Source: Lysobacterales bacterium (lineage in GTDB: Bacteria; Pseudomonadota; Gammaproteobacteria; Xanthomonadales; Xanthomonadaceae). From it: a stretch of DNA of 64,000 bases. Both the position numbers and the translations under genes were made by a program. Position 1 is the stretch's first letter; every line of letters begins with the position of its first letter. A model generated the notes under the pieces. That model saw only the letters and a program-made list of their open reading frames with translations. It was not told the origin of the DNA and ran no database searches. The stretch covers positions 124,001 through 188,000 of the forward strand of contig JADCRD010000003.1 in the NCBI GenBank assembly GCA_014946745.1, read 5' to 3'. This document shows, piece after piece, positions 39,605-50,224 of this stretch.

Positions 39605-39991
39605 ATGAGCCAACCCGCGCACAGCGGCGTGCTGATCTACGCCAAGCAGCTCGAACGCATGTCGATCTTCTACCAGCGCGTGCTGGGCCTGCGCGAAGTG
39701 CATGCCGATGCGATGCACCGGGTGCTTAGCGCTGGCGAGACCCAGCTGCTGCTGCACGCCCTGCCGCCGCACGTGGCCGCGCAGGTGCAGATCGCATCGC
39801 CGCCCGAGCCGCGCGAGACCCAGGCCATCAAGCCCTTCTTCACCGTGCCCAGCCTGGCCGAGGCCGAACGCGAGGTCGACGCCTGTGGTGGCCTGATCCA
39901 CGGGCCGATCTGGCCGGGCCCCGGGCTGCGCGTGCGCAACGTCTGCGACCCCGAGGGCAATGTCCTGCATCTGCGCGAGCGGGTGGGCTGA
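39605..39991 (+). CDS. VOC (glyoxalase/bleomycin-resistance) family protein
   Basis: 128 residues from ATG 39605. The single-repeat VOC fold is visible: SGVLIYAKQLERMSIFYQRV, then IKPFFTVPSLAEAEREVDAC and a final VRNVCDPEGNVLHLRE. Members of this superfamily are metal-dependent isomerases, dioxygenases or binding proteins; nothing here tells which. It lies 107 bp after the YkgJ-like gene, possibly in the same transcript. Confidence 0.85.
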   Translation: MSQPAHSGVLIYAKQLERMSIFYQRVLGLREVHADAMHRVLSAGETQLLLHALPPHVAAQVQIASPPEPRETQAIKPFFTVPSLAEAEREVDACGGLIHGPIWPGPGLRVRNVCDPEGNVLHLRERVG

Positions 39992-40099
39992 AGGCGTGAC
40001 CGCGCCTGAAGAGCCGCGTGCGAATGCCCCGCGTGTGGGGGTCTCTCAGGAAACAGAACGCTTGCGACCCGCTGGTCGTACCGCGACGCCCGGCTGTTT

Positions 40100-40175
40100 G
40101 CAGGAGCGAGCGTGCTCGCGACCTGCAGGGTGGGGCCAGCATGCAGACTGCAGTCGCCTGCAAGCAGGCTCCTAC
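40100..40175. repeat. REP-B doublet, 76 bp
   Basis: A fifth copy of the 76-bp REP doublet found between cusB and cusA: GCAGGAGCGAGCGTGCTCGCG at 40100 and the inverted CGCCTGCAAGCAGGCTCCTAC ending at 40175. It has exactly the same length as the four copies at 2338-2881. It fills much of the gap 39992-40367; nothing else is seen there. Confidence 0.8.
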
Positions 40176-40367
40176 CAAAAGCGCGAGCGGACCGAACCGA
40201 GTTTCTTCGAGAACACCTGCTTCGCGGCGCGGCGCTGAGACGCTCTCAGGCGCTGGAGTTCCGGCCTTGCGTAGGCCCCTGCGCGCAGGCTCTGCCGCGG
40301 GGCTTGACGCGGCCTTGCCGTCTGCCCGCGCAGGCTCCGCGCCACCTTCACAGTGCAGGTCGCACCT

Positions 40368-41135
40368 ATGTCCTTCGTCCGTTCGCTGTCTTCGCTGGGC
40401 CTGCTCGCCACGCTCGCCGTGCCGGCGCTTGATGCGCGAGCGCAGAACGATCGGCGCGGGCCGCCGACCTGGAGTGCCGGGGTGATGGGCATCGTTCGCG
40501 ATACGCCCTATCGCGAGGCCGACAGCGACAACATCGTGGTGCCCTTCGTCGGCTACGAGGGTGAGCGCGTGTACTTTCGCGGCCTGAACCTCGGCTGGAA
40601 GCTCGACCCCACCGCCGACATCCAGGTCGAGCTGATCGCCCGCGCCCGTCTCGACGGCTTCGAGGCCAAGGATTCCCCGGTCTTTGCCGGCATGGCCGAG
40701 CGCGAGCGCTCACTTGAGTTGGGCGCCTCGGCCAGCCGTGCGCTCGGCCCGGGGCGCATCGAGTTCGCGGCCTTCACCGATGCGCTCGACCGCAGCGGCG
40801 GCCAGGAGCTGGACCTGATGTGGCGCGGCGACTTCGGCCGCGGGCCCTTCCGCGTGCAGCCCGAGGCCGGCCTGCGCTGGCAGAGCGAAGACCTGGTCGA
40901 CTACTACTTCGGCGTGCGTGCGGACGAAGCCACGACCCTGCGGCCGGCCTATCGCGCAGGTTCGGCGCTGGTGCCGCGCGTGGCGGTGAATGCGCTGGCC
41001 CCGCTGGGCGGGCAGTGGAGCCTGTTCGCGCGCTTGTCCTACGACGATCTGCCCGCGGCCATCACCGACAGCCCGCTGGTCGATCGCGGCAGCGAGCGGC
41101 GCGCTTTCATCGGTCTCGTTTACGGCTTCCGCTGA
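40368..41135 (+). CDS. MipA/OmpV-family outer-membrane protein
   Basis: 255 residues from ATG 40368. Signal peptide (about residues 1-25, ending LDARAQ), then beta strands and a final aromatic residue in GLVYGFR. The GVMGIVRDTPYREAD start and the YFRGLNLGWKL strand fit the MipA/OmpV family. Such proteins interact with peptidoglycan enzymes or act as porin-like barrels; the role here is open. Gene is convergent with the copper chaperone gene, with a strong palindrome between them. Confidence 0.85.
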   Translation: MSFVRSLSSLGLLATLAVPALDARAQNDRRGPPTWSAGVMGIVRDTPYREADSDNIVVPFVGYEGERVYFRGLNLGWKLDPTADIQVELIARARLDGFEAKDSPVFAGMAERERSLELGASASRALGPGRIEFAAFTDALDRSGGQELDLMWRGDFGRGPFRVQPEAGLRWQSEDLVDYYFGVRADEATTLRPAYRAGSALVPRVAVNALAPLGGQWSLFARLSYDDLPAAITDSPLVDRGSERRAFIGLVYGFR

Positions 41136-41179
41136 GAGGCGCGCGCCGCGGGCGGTTCCAACCCTGTGCATTGAGACGC

Positions 41180-41203
41180 CTCCGCCCGCGGCCGCGGGCG
41201 GAG
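41180..41203. terminator. Perfect 24-bp palindrome between convergent genes
   Basis: CTCCGCCCGCGG / CCGCGGGCGGAG forms a perfect 12-bp inverted repeat with no loop bases, between the mipA-like and PCuAC genes. It could act as a bidirectional terminator, although no T run follows. Confidence 0.5.
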
Positions 41204-41215
41204 CCTCACCTGCGG

Positions 41216-41692
41216 TCAGTGGTGCGCGTGCGGGTCGGCCGGCTTGCCGCTGCGGTCTGCCACTGCGAACTCGACCTGGATCGACGCGTCGCCGTCGAAG
41301 CGCAGGGTGACCGGAATCGTCTCGCCTTCCGCGAAGGCGGGATCGGGGTTGAAGAACATCAGATGCTCGGCGCCGGGCTTCAGGCTGATCTTCGCGCCGG
41401 CAGGAATCTCGATGCCGTCCGGTAGACGGCGCATGCGCATCACGCCATCGACCTCGGTCATGGTGTGGATTTCCATGCTCGACGCCCGCGGGCTCTCCGC
41501 GCCGAGCAGGCGGCGCGTCGTCTCGCCCGCGTTGTGGATCTCGACATAGCCGCCGCCGACGCGCGCGCCCGGCGGCATCGGCCGCACCCAGGCGCCGCTC
41601 ACGTGCAGGGTGGACGCATCGGCAGCAACAGCAGCCGCTGCGGGCAGCAGGCCCGCGAGCAGCAGGGAACAAGCAAGAGCACGAAGCAGCAT
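41216..41692 (-). CDS. PCuAC-family periplasmic copper chaperone
   Basis: 158 residues. Signal peptide (about residues 1-24, ending AVAADAS), then the PCuAC fold. The Cu(I)-binding pattern H(M)-x10-M-x21-H-x-M is seen as MEIHTM...GVMRMRR...GAEHLMFF. The C-terminus is His-rich (DPHAHH). PCuAC proteins hand copper to the CuA site of cytochrome oxidase. No oxidase or Sco gene is close, so the partner is inferred from the family. Confidence 0.93.
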   Translation of the reverse strand: MLLRALACSLLLAGLLPAAAAVAADASTLHVSGAWVRPMPPGARVGGGYVEIHNAGETTRRLLGAESPRASSMEIHTMTEVDGVMRMRRLPDGIEIPAGAKISLKPGAEHLMFFNPDPAFAEGETIPVTLRFDGDASIQVEFAVADRSGKPADPHAHH

Positions 41693-41982
41693 GATCAGCT
41701 TCCAGGGGACGGGCGCGCGAGACTAGCGCCGCCCGCGTGAATGGTCGATGCGACCGGATGTCGCAGGGGCGTGATGTCGCCGGTGCCAGACGTTGCCGGT
41801 GCCAGGCGTCGCAAGCGCCGGAGTCGCAGGTGGCGAACCGCAGCGGATCCCGCTGGGGACTGCCGGCAAGCCATCCGCCCGAGCGGCGAGTGGGGCGTCG
41901 CAGGAGGCGAGCAGCACGGGGCTGTGTCCGGAAGCGGGGTGGCGCCCCGTATCGCCTCGACTGACGCCCTCATGAGCCCGCC
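41693..41982. other. Divergent gap, no gene
   Basis: 290 bp between the start of the PCuAC gene and the start of the delta-60 repeat gene. It should hold the promoters of both. Several words of GTGCCAGACGTTGCCGGTGCCAGGCGT type make a short imperfect repeat at 41781-41812. No convincing promoter or gene was found. Confidence 0.6.
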
Positions 41983-43716
41983 ATGCACCGCTTGATCTCA
42001 GCGCCCTCCCCGTGTCGCCTGCTGTTGACCCTCGTCCTTGCCAGCCTGGCCGCGGCACCTGCCGAGGCCCAGTTCGACGCCCAGGGCGTGCAGTACCTGA
42101 GCCCGATGGGCGAGGCCAACAATGCGCTCGGCAGCGCGCTGGCGGTGCACGCCGATGGCAGCTTCACCGTCGCGGGCACCGGCTACCCCAGAGGGGCGGC
42201 GACGCCGGTGCGGCTGCTGCTGCGCCGCTACCGCGCCAACGGCACTCTCGATACGTCCTTCGACTTCAGCCTGGAGCATTCGGCGGACATCCGCCTGTCG
42301 CCGCGCAGCCTGCTGGCCTTGCCCGACGGCGGCCTGCTGCTGGCCTATACCCTCGCCAACCCTAACTCGCCCGGTGACGGCTACACCCGGATCGTCAAGC
42401 TCAATGCCAGCGGCGTGCCCAGCGCTGGGTTCAGCCAGTTCACGTTCGACCCGAGCCTGGGCTACGACGAGGTGAATACGCTGGCGCTGCAGGCCGATGG
42501 CCGCATCCTGATGGCAGGCAGCTGGCCGGTGCCGGGCAGCAGCGGCCAGCGCCAGGCCGTGGCCCTTCGCCTGCTCCCCAACGGCAGCCTGGACGCCAGC
42601 TTCGGCGACAGCGGCTACTTCAACCAGATGGGCATGCTGAGTCCCAATCAGCTGCAGACCCTGCTGTCAGATCCGGACTTCCGGTCCATCAACCTGCTCG
42701 CCGACGGCCGCATCCAGCTGGTCGGCACGGCCAGCAACTCCACCCGCAGCCGCAGCGAGATCCTGCTGATGCGGCTGCAGCCGGATGGCAGTCGCGATCC
42801 CGAATTCAACAGCGGCCAGCCACGTCTGTACGCGCATCAGCGCGGCAGCAATCTAGGCTTTCGCACCGAGGGCAGCGCCGCCGATGTCTCGCCCGAGGGC
42901 GTGATCCTGGTCGGTGGCTTCAGCACGGCAGGCAACAGCAATGCGCCTTACCTCTGGCAGTTCAATGCGAGCGGCCAGCTGATGGCCTCGGCCTCCGCGG
43001 AGCTCGATGATTTCCACACCGTTCGCGACGTGCAGCTGCTGCCGAATGCCGGCGCCGTCGCCGTGGGCAGCTACACCGACGCCAGCGTCACCGGCGCCCT
43101 GCTGGCGGTGTACCCGCAGGGCCTTGGCTTCAGCGGCAGCTTCATCGGGCGCTTCCCCTCGAGCGCGCGCGACCACAGCTTGTCGGCCGTGGCCTACCTG
43201 CCGGACAGCGGGCGCGTGCTGAGCTTCGGCAGCGGTGTCACCGCGATCAGCGGGCAGTTCTCGAACCGCTGGGTGCTGACGCTCGACAGCGTTCCTGCTC
43301 TGGACCTCCTGCCGACGCTACCCCCGGACCTGCGCTTCGAAGGCGTCGCGCCGGGGGCGAGCATCGACAGCGGCGCGCTGAGCCTGCCGGGCATCAGCGA
43401 CTTCGTGCGCGTGCCGCTGCGTGTGCGCAGCGGCTCGCTGGAAGTCGGCGGCCTTGGCGTCGACAGCCCCGACGACGCTAGCCCGCGCCTGCTCTGGGCC
43501 AACAGCAGCGGCGCGCCGGCGGCGCTGACGCTGCGGCTGCGGCATACGGCCGCAGCGACGCTCGGCGTGGAGACCGTGACGCGACTGCAGGCCGGTGGCG
43601 CCGTGCGTTCGCACAACCACGCGCTCACGGTCGGCAGCACCGCCGAGCTGCGCATGGAGTCCTTGACCGGGCAGGGGTCGGCGATCTTCGCGGATGGATT
43701 CGAGAACGTGGAATGA
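41983..43716 (+). CDS. Secreted delta-60 repeat protein
   Basis: 577 residues, ATG at 41983, signal peptide ending AAPAEAQ. The mature part has delta-60 type repeats of about 55-60 residues with LQADGRILMAGS, LLADGRIQLVGT and LPNGSLDASFGDSG words, characteristic of large secreted or surface beta-propeller-like proteins. A C-terminal domain follows at about residue 450 (LRFEGVAPGASIDSGA) and the chain ends GSAIFADGFENVE, the tail type shared with other secreted proteins here. No enzymatic motif is seen. It is followed by a hairpin and the convergent aceE. Confidence 0.88.
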   Translation: MHRLISAPSPCRLLLTLVLASLAAAPAEAQFDAQGVQYLSPMGEANNALGSALAVHADGSFTVAGTGYPRGAATPVRLLLRRYRANGTLDTSFDFSLEHSADIRLSPRSLLALPDGGLLLAYTLANPNSPGDGYTRIVKLNASGVPSAGFSQFTFDPSLGYDEVNTLALQADGRILMAGSWPVPGSSGQRQAVALRLLPNGSLDASFGDSGYFNQMGMLSPNQLQTLLSDPDFRSINLLADGRIQLVGTASNSTRSRSEILLMRLQPDGSRDPEFNSGQPRLYAHQRGSNLGFRTEGSAADVSPEGVILVGGFSTAGNSNAPYLWQFNASGQLMASASAELDDFHTVRDVQLLPNAGAVAVGSYTDASVTGALLAVYPQGLGFSGSFIGRFPSSARDHSLSAVAYLPDSGRVLSFGSGVTAISGQFSNRWVLTLDSVPALDLLPTLPPDLRFEGVAPGASIDSGALSLPGISDFVRVPLRVRSGSLEVGGLGVDSPDDASPRLLWANSSGAPAALTLRLRHTAAATLGVETVTRLQAGGAVRSHNHALTVGSTAELRMESLTGQGSAIFADGFENVE

Positions 43717-43717
43717 G

Positions 43718-43739
43718 AAGGGCGCCTTGCGGCGCCCTT
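43718..43739. terminator. Hairpin shared by delta-60 gene and aceE
   Basis: AAGGGCGCC-TTGC-GGCGCCCTT: a perfect 9-bp stem with a 4-base loop, starting just after the delta-60 stop and 29 bp past the aceE stop. The A/T pairs at the stem base help termination in both directions. Confidence 0.75.
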
Positions 43740-43768
43740 CGTCATGAACATCAGGATCGCTCAGTCGA

Positions 43769-46477
<2,709 letters not shown>

Positions 46478-46799
46478 GGCGGCCCTCCGAAGGCTGCGGC
46501 TGTGCGCGGTGGTGTGCGATTGGTATTCCGGTGGTCTGGCGTGCTCTGCGGCGCCGCCCGACCTCGCCGCGCGGACGCGGACGAAACCGCCGCATGGTAA
46601 CCGAAGGCCACTTGCCTTGGGCCTCTGCTGCACTGCGGAAAATGCGTACTTCGGCGTACGGAAACGCCCTGCATGCCTTCGTCGCCGCCGCGATGCACGC
46701 GCGGTGAACACAAGGCCACTTTGAATACCAGTTCGATGCCCGGGCCTCGCGCTCGGGCAATGTCCCCGCAGCGCACGCTGGCGGTCGGCCCGCCCGGGG
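46478..46799. other. Gap upstream of aceE, no gene
   Basis: 322 bp between the aceE start and the 3' end of fabR. It should carry the aceE promoter. A small inverted repeat (GCGTAC-TTCG-GCGTAC-like, near 46645) is a possible operator, but no -10/-35 pair is convincing. Confidence 0.5.
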
Positions 46800-47480
46800 T
46801 CAGTCGCCAGCTTCTCGCTCGGCCAGCGCGCGCGCGCCGGCCAGGATCATCCGCACCATCAGGCTCAGTTCCTCGATCAGCTCGGGGTCGCGATCGGGCG
46901 GGGCATCGATCGCCGTGGCGCCCATCGCGAACACCAGCCGGGTGATGGCGCGCGCCACCGTGCGCGGCTGCTGCAGGCGTTTGCCCTGGGCTGCGTTGAT
47001 GCGCACCAGGTCCGAATGCAGCTCGTCCTCGAAGAAGCCGAGCTCACGGTCGACCGCGGCCTTGAAGGCATCGGTGCCGGCCGTGCCTTCGCGCAGCAGC
47101 ACGTGCAGCAGGCGGTCGTCGGCGCGCACCTGCTCGATGAAGACCTCGATCGAGCTGCGCACGATGCCGCTGGCATCGCCGGCGCGTTTGCGCGCATTGC
47201 CGACGATGCGCCGCAGGGCTTCGCCGCTGAGTTCGATCAGCGCCACTGCGAGTTCGTCGATGTCGCGGAAATGGCGGTAGAAGCTGTTGGGCGCGATATC
47301 GGCCTCGCGCGCGACCTCGCGCAGGCTCAGCGTCGACACGCTGCGATGTGGGCCGATCAGGCGCAGCGCGGCGGCGATCAGATCCTCGCGGGCGATGCTG
47401 GGCTTGCGCCCCGGCGTGTGGTCGGCCGGGCGTGACGCGGAAGGAGGCAAGGCGCACTCCGGCTGGGGGCGGGGCGCCAT
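46800..47480 (-). CDS. fabR: FabR/DesT-type TetR-family repressor of unsaturated fatty acid genes
   Basis: 226 residues, ATG at 47480. The DNA-binding domain TLSLREVAREADIAPNSFYRHF...DELA is almost the same as in E. coli FabR; the ligand domain includes GIVRSSIEVFIEQVRADDRLLHVLLREG and AFKAAVDRELGFFEDEL, also FabR-like. FabR and DesT sense the saturated/unsaturated acyl balance and repress desaturase or fab genes. The divergent neighbours are a ferredoxin-type reductase and a fatty acid desaturase, exactly the targets expected for a DesT-like role. The start lies 66 bp from that of the reductase gene, so one operator can control both. Confidence 0.92.
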   Translation of the reverse strand: MAPRPQPECALPPSASRPADHTPGRKPSIAREDLIAAALRLIGPHRSVSTLSLREVAREADIAPNSFYRHFRDIDELAVALIELSGEALRRIVGNARKRAGDASGIVRSSIEVFIEQVRADDRLLHVLLREGTAGTDAFKAAVDRELGFFEDELHSDLVRINAAQGKRLQQPRTVARAITRLVFAMGATAIDAPPDRDPELIEELSLMVRMILAGARALAEREAGD

Positions 47481-47510
47481 CTTAGCCGGCAGTGTTTCCG
47501 CACAGATATC

Positions 47511-47524
47511 TGCACATGCGTGCA
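47511..47524. promoter_or_regulatory. Candidate FabR operator and promoter of the desaturase operon
   Basis: A perfect inverted repeat TGCAC-ATGC-GTGCA lies in the 65-bp gap between fabR and the reductase gene. TATAGT at 47533-47538 is a fair -10 for the rightward genes, which puts the palindrome in the -35 to spacer region, where a bound repressor would block polymerase. The assignment to FabR is by position only. Confidence 0.5.
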
Positions 47525-47545
47525 TATATGCGTATAGTGCGGCGC

Positions 47546-48850
47546 ATGCCCATCCCATCACCCACCGCCCGCCCGCTCGACACAGGCGCCTTCGATAGGG
47601 TGGGTCTCGACCCACCGTCGCTCGACGCCGGCCTCGGTCAAGCAAGCGCCATCGCAGCACCACTCGCGGCGCGCAACGATCGCGACATCGCCGGTCAGAA
47701 CCGGCGGTCGCGCCTGAACCCCCGCCGCTGGCTGCAGCCCGCGGTCTTCGACTTCTGGGCGCGGCACTTCAATCGCACCTGGTCAGCCGAGCGCATCCTC
47801 GCCCGCGTTATCGAGCGCCGCGCGGCGTCTTCGCGCGCCACCACGCTGGTGCTGAAGCCCAACCGCCGCTGGCCAGGCGCTATCGCCGGCCAGCATCTGG
47901 ACGTGATCGTCGAACTCCAGGGCGTGCGCCACCGCCGCAGCTACAGCCTGTCGGCGCCGCCGCGCGCGGACGGCTGCATCGAGATCACCGTCGCCGACGT
48001 CGAAGGCGGCCGGGTCAGCCCGGTGCTGGCGCGCGCGACGCGGATCGGCGATGTGCTGGAGCTGTCCGCGCCTTACGGCGGGCTCGTGCTGTCGTGCCGA
48101 GGGGCGCTGGCGCCGATCCGCGAGGCGCGTCCGTTCCCCCTCTCCCCACCCCCTCTCCCACCAGGGGAGAGGGGCTCACGCTCGCAGGATTCCATCGTCC
48201 CGGCGCCCGCGCTGCTGCTCGCCGCCGGCAGCGGCATCACCCCGCTGCGCGCGCTGCTGCTCGATGCGCTGGCGAAGGGCGAGGCGCGCGCGATCACCCT
48301 GCTGTACTGGGCGCAGACCCGCGAGGAGCTGTGCTTCCGCGAGGAGCTGCTGCAGCTCGCGCAGCAGCATTCGAACCTGCGCGTCGAATTCCTCCTGACC
48401 CGCGATCCCGCAGCGCCGGTCGCGCGCATCAGCGCCGGGCAGCTGCAGACGCTCGCGCCGGATCTTTCCCGCTGCGACGTACTGGCCTGCGGCCCGGACG
48501 GTTTCATCGCCAGCGCTCGCGAACTCTGCGCGTCCGCGCGCGGCTTCCAGGCCGAGGGCTTCACCGCGCCCTCCGCAGGTGACGCGGGGGCAGGCCCGGT
48601 GCGCGTGGAGCTGAAACGCAGCGGGCTGGCACTCGACCTGCCCACCGACCGCCCGCTGCTGCAGGCGCTGGAAGAAGCCGGGCAGACGCCCGCCTTCGGC
48701 TGCCGCCGCGGCATCTGCAACACCTGCAGCTGTGATCGCGTGGCAGGCGCCTCGCGCGACCTGCAGAACGGCGCGCTGCGCGACGAACCCTCCACCCCCA
48801 TCCGCCTATGCGTGCATGCCGCCGCCGCTGGCCTTGTCCTGGACCTGTAA
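47546..48850 (+). CDS. Ferredoxin/NAD(P)H reductase, electron donor to the adjacent desaturase
   Basis: 434 residues from ATG 47546. Flavodoxin-reductase core: FAD-binding RRSYSLSAPPR, the NAD-binding LLLAAGSGITPLRALLLDAL and CGPDGFI, and a C-terminal plant-type 2Fe-2S domain with CRRGICNTCSC and a final cysteine in RLCVHAA. This is the DesC-type partner of aerobic desaturases. The first 50 residues are unusual: codons 17-24 are a REP-A palindrome (47599-47616, read as DRVGLDPP), and translation could begin further on. A second repeat (48136-48175) adds a Pro-rich loop just before the NAD-binding site. The stop overlaps the desaturase start by one base. Confidence 0.87.
   Translation: MPIPSPTARPLDTGAFDRVGLDPPSLDAGLGQASAIAAPLAARNDRDIAGQNRRSRLNPRRWLQPAVFDFWARHFNRTWSAERILARVIERRAASSRATTLVLKPNRRWPGAIAGQHLDVIVELQGVRHRRSYSLSAPPRADGCIEITVADVEGGRVSPVLARATRIGDVLELSAPYGGLVLSCRGALAPIREARPFPLSPPPLPPGERGSRSQDSIVPAPALLLAAGSGITPLRALLLDALAKGEARAITLLYWAQTREELCFREELLQLAQQHSNLRVEFLLTRDPAAPVARISAGQLQTLAPDLSRCDVLACGPDGFIASARELCASARGFQAEGFTAPSAGDAGAGPVRVELKRSGLALDLPTDRPLLQALEEAGQTPAFGCRRGICNTCSCDRVAGASRDLQNGALRDEPSTPIRLCVHAAAAGLVLDL
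48136..48175. repeat. CCCTCTCCC/GGGAGAGGGG palindrome in the reductase coding sequence
   Basis: A foldback with the same CCCCTCTCCC and GGGGAGAGGGG ends as the element at 35417-35523 lies in frame in the reductase gene and codes for FPLSPPPLPPGERG at about residues 197-210, between the flavin domain and the NAD-binding glycine motif. Related proteins pass from one to the other with a shorter linker. Confidence 0.65.
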
Positions 48851-49983
48851 TGCAGTACTCACCGCACAGCCGCGCGCTCGACGCCGCGCAGACCGAAGCC
48901 TTCGCCGCCGAGCTCGACGCCCTGCGCGAGCGCATGCGCGCCCAGCTGGGCGAAGCCGATGCGCGCCATATCCGACGCGTGTACGCGGCCGTGCGCTACA
49001 CCGGCTTCGCGGGTCGCGCCCTGCTGGTGATCGCCGCGATCGTCAGTGGCCTCTGGCTGCCGGCCCTGCTGTGGCCGCTGTGTGGCCTCGGCGTGCTGCT
49101 GCTGGCGCTGTCGAAGATCCTCGAGAACATGGAACTCGCCCACAACGTGATGCACGGCCAGTACGACTGGCTGCGCGATCCGGTGCTGGACGGCCGCCGC
49201 TACGAGTGGGACATCGCCGGCACCTCGGACAACTGGCGCGACACCCACAACTATCGCCATCACACTTACACCAATGTGCGAGGCATGGACGAGGACCTGG
49301 GCTACGGTCTGCTGCGCCTGTTTCCCGAGCAGCGCTGGAAGCCCTTCTATCTGTTCCAGCCCGTGATCGCGGTGGTGTTCGCTCTGCTGTTCGAGTGGGG
49401 CATCGCGGTGCAGAACCTGCACCTCGGCCGCTACTTCAAGGGCCGCATGAGCAAGGCCGAGCTGCGCGCGGCCTGGAAGCCGGCGGCGAAGAAGATGCGT
49501 CGGCAGATCGTGCGCGACTACCTGGTGCTGCCGCTGCTGGCCGGGCCCTTTTTCCTGCCCGTGTTGCTGGGTTCGATCGCGGCCAACCTGATCCGCAATG
49601 TCTGGACCTGGGTGGTGATCTTCTGCGGCCACTTCACCGCCGATGCCATCACCTTTCCCAAGGACGTGCTGCGCGACGAATCGCGCGGCCAGTGGTACCT
49701 GCGCCAGCTGCACGGCAGCTCCAACCTGCGCGGCGGCCGTCTGATGGATCTCATGACCGGCAACCTGAGCCATCAGATCGAGCACCACCTGTTCCCTGAG
49801 CTGCCGGCCAACCGCTATGCGCAGATCGCGGTCGAAGTGCGCGCGCTGTGTGCCCGCTACGGTCAGCACTACAACACCGGCTCGATGCCGCGGCAGTTCG
49901 CCCAGGTGCTGTGGCGCATCCTGCGCCACGCGTTTCCCAGCCGCGCCCCGCGTCGAGAGGCCGAACCCCTCGCGGTGGCCTGA
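48850..49983 (+). CDS. Membrane fatty acid desaturase (three His boxes)
   Basis: 377 residues. The ATG at 48850 shares its A with the TAA of the reductase gene. The di-iron His boxes are complete: HNVMH (98-102), HNYRHH (133-138) and HQIEHH (308-313). Hydrophobic segments at about 55-90, 170-190 and 230-260 give the usual four-helix topology. The HQIEHHLFP box is that of acyl-lipid/acyl-CoA front-end type desaturases widespread in Actinobacteria and Proteobacteria. With the upstream reductase it should insert a double bond into membrane lipids under FabR control. Confidence 0.93.
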   Translation: MQYSPHSRALDAAQTEAFAAELDALRERMRAQLGEADARHIRRVYAAVRYTGFAGRALLVIAAIVSGLWLPALLWPLCGLGVLLLALSKILENMELAHNVMHGQYDWLRDPVLDGRRYEWDIAGTSDNWRDTHNYRHHTYTNVRGMDEDLGYGLLRLFPEQRWKPFYLFQPVIAVVFALLFEWGIAVQNLHLGRYFKGRMSKAELRAAWKPAAKKMRRQIVRDYLVLPLLAGPFFLPVLLGSIAANLIRNVWTWVVIFCGHFTADAITFPKDVLRDESRGQWYLRQLHGSSNLRGGRLMDLMTGNLSHQIEHHLFPELPANRYAQIAVEVRALCARYGQHYNTGSMPRQFAQVLWRILRHAFPSRAPRREAEPLAVA

Positions 49984-50224
49984 ACCGCGCCGCGCGTCGC
50001 ATAGGGTGGGTCTTGACCCACCAAAGCGCAGAAGCCCTCATCGCCACACAACGGCAGCGGCTCTACGGCCCGCATAGGGTGGGTCTTGACCCACCAGAAC
50101 CGCGCGAGGTGGGTCTTGACCCACCGGAACTCGACACTCGCCCCGACGCTTTGCTTCAAGACCTCAGCACGCCGGATCCGCGCTGGAGCCAGGCCGCCGC
50201 CAGCGACCGGACACCTCGCCGCGC
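49984..50224. repeat. Three REP-A palindromes, same orientation, in a convergent gap
   Basis: Copies of GGTGGGTCTTGACCCACC lie at 50005-50022, 50079-50096 and 50108-50125, two preceded by CATAG. They fill the convergent gap between the desaturase and pepP genes and could fold as hairpins in both transcripts. No gene is seen. Confidence 0.85.
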
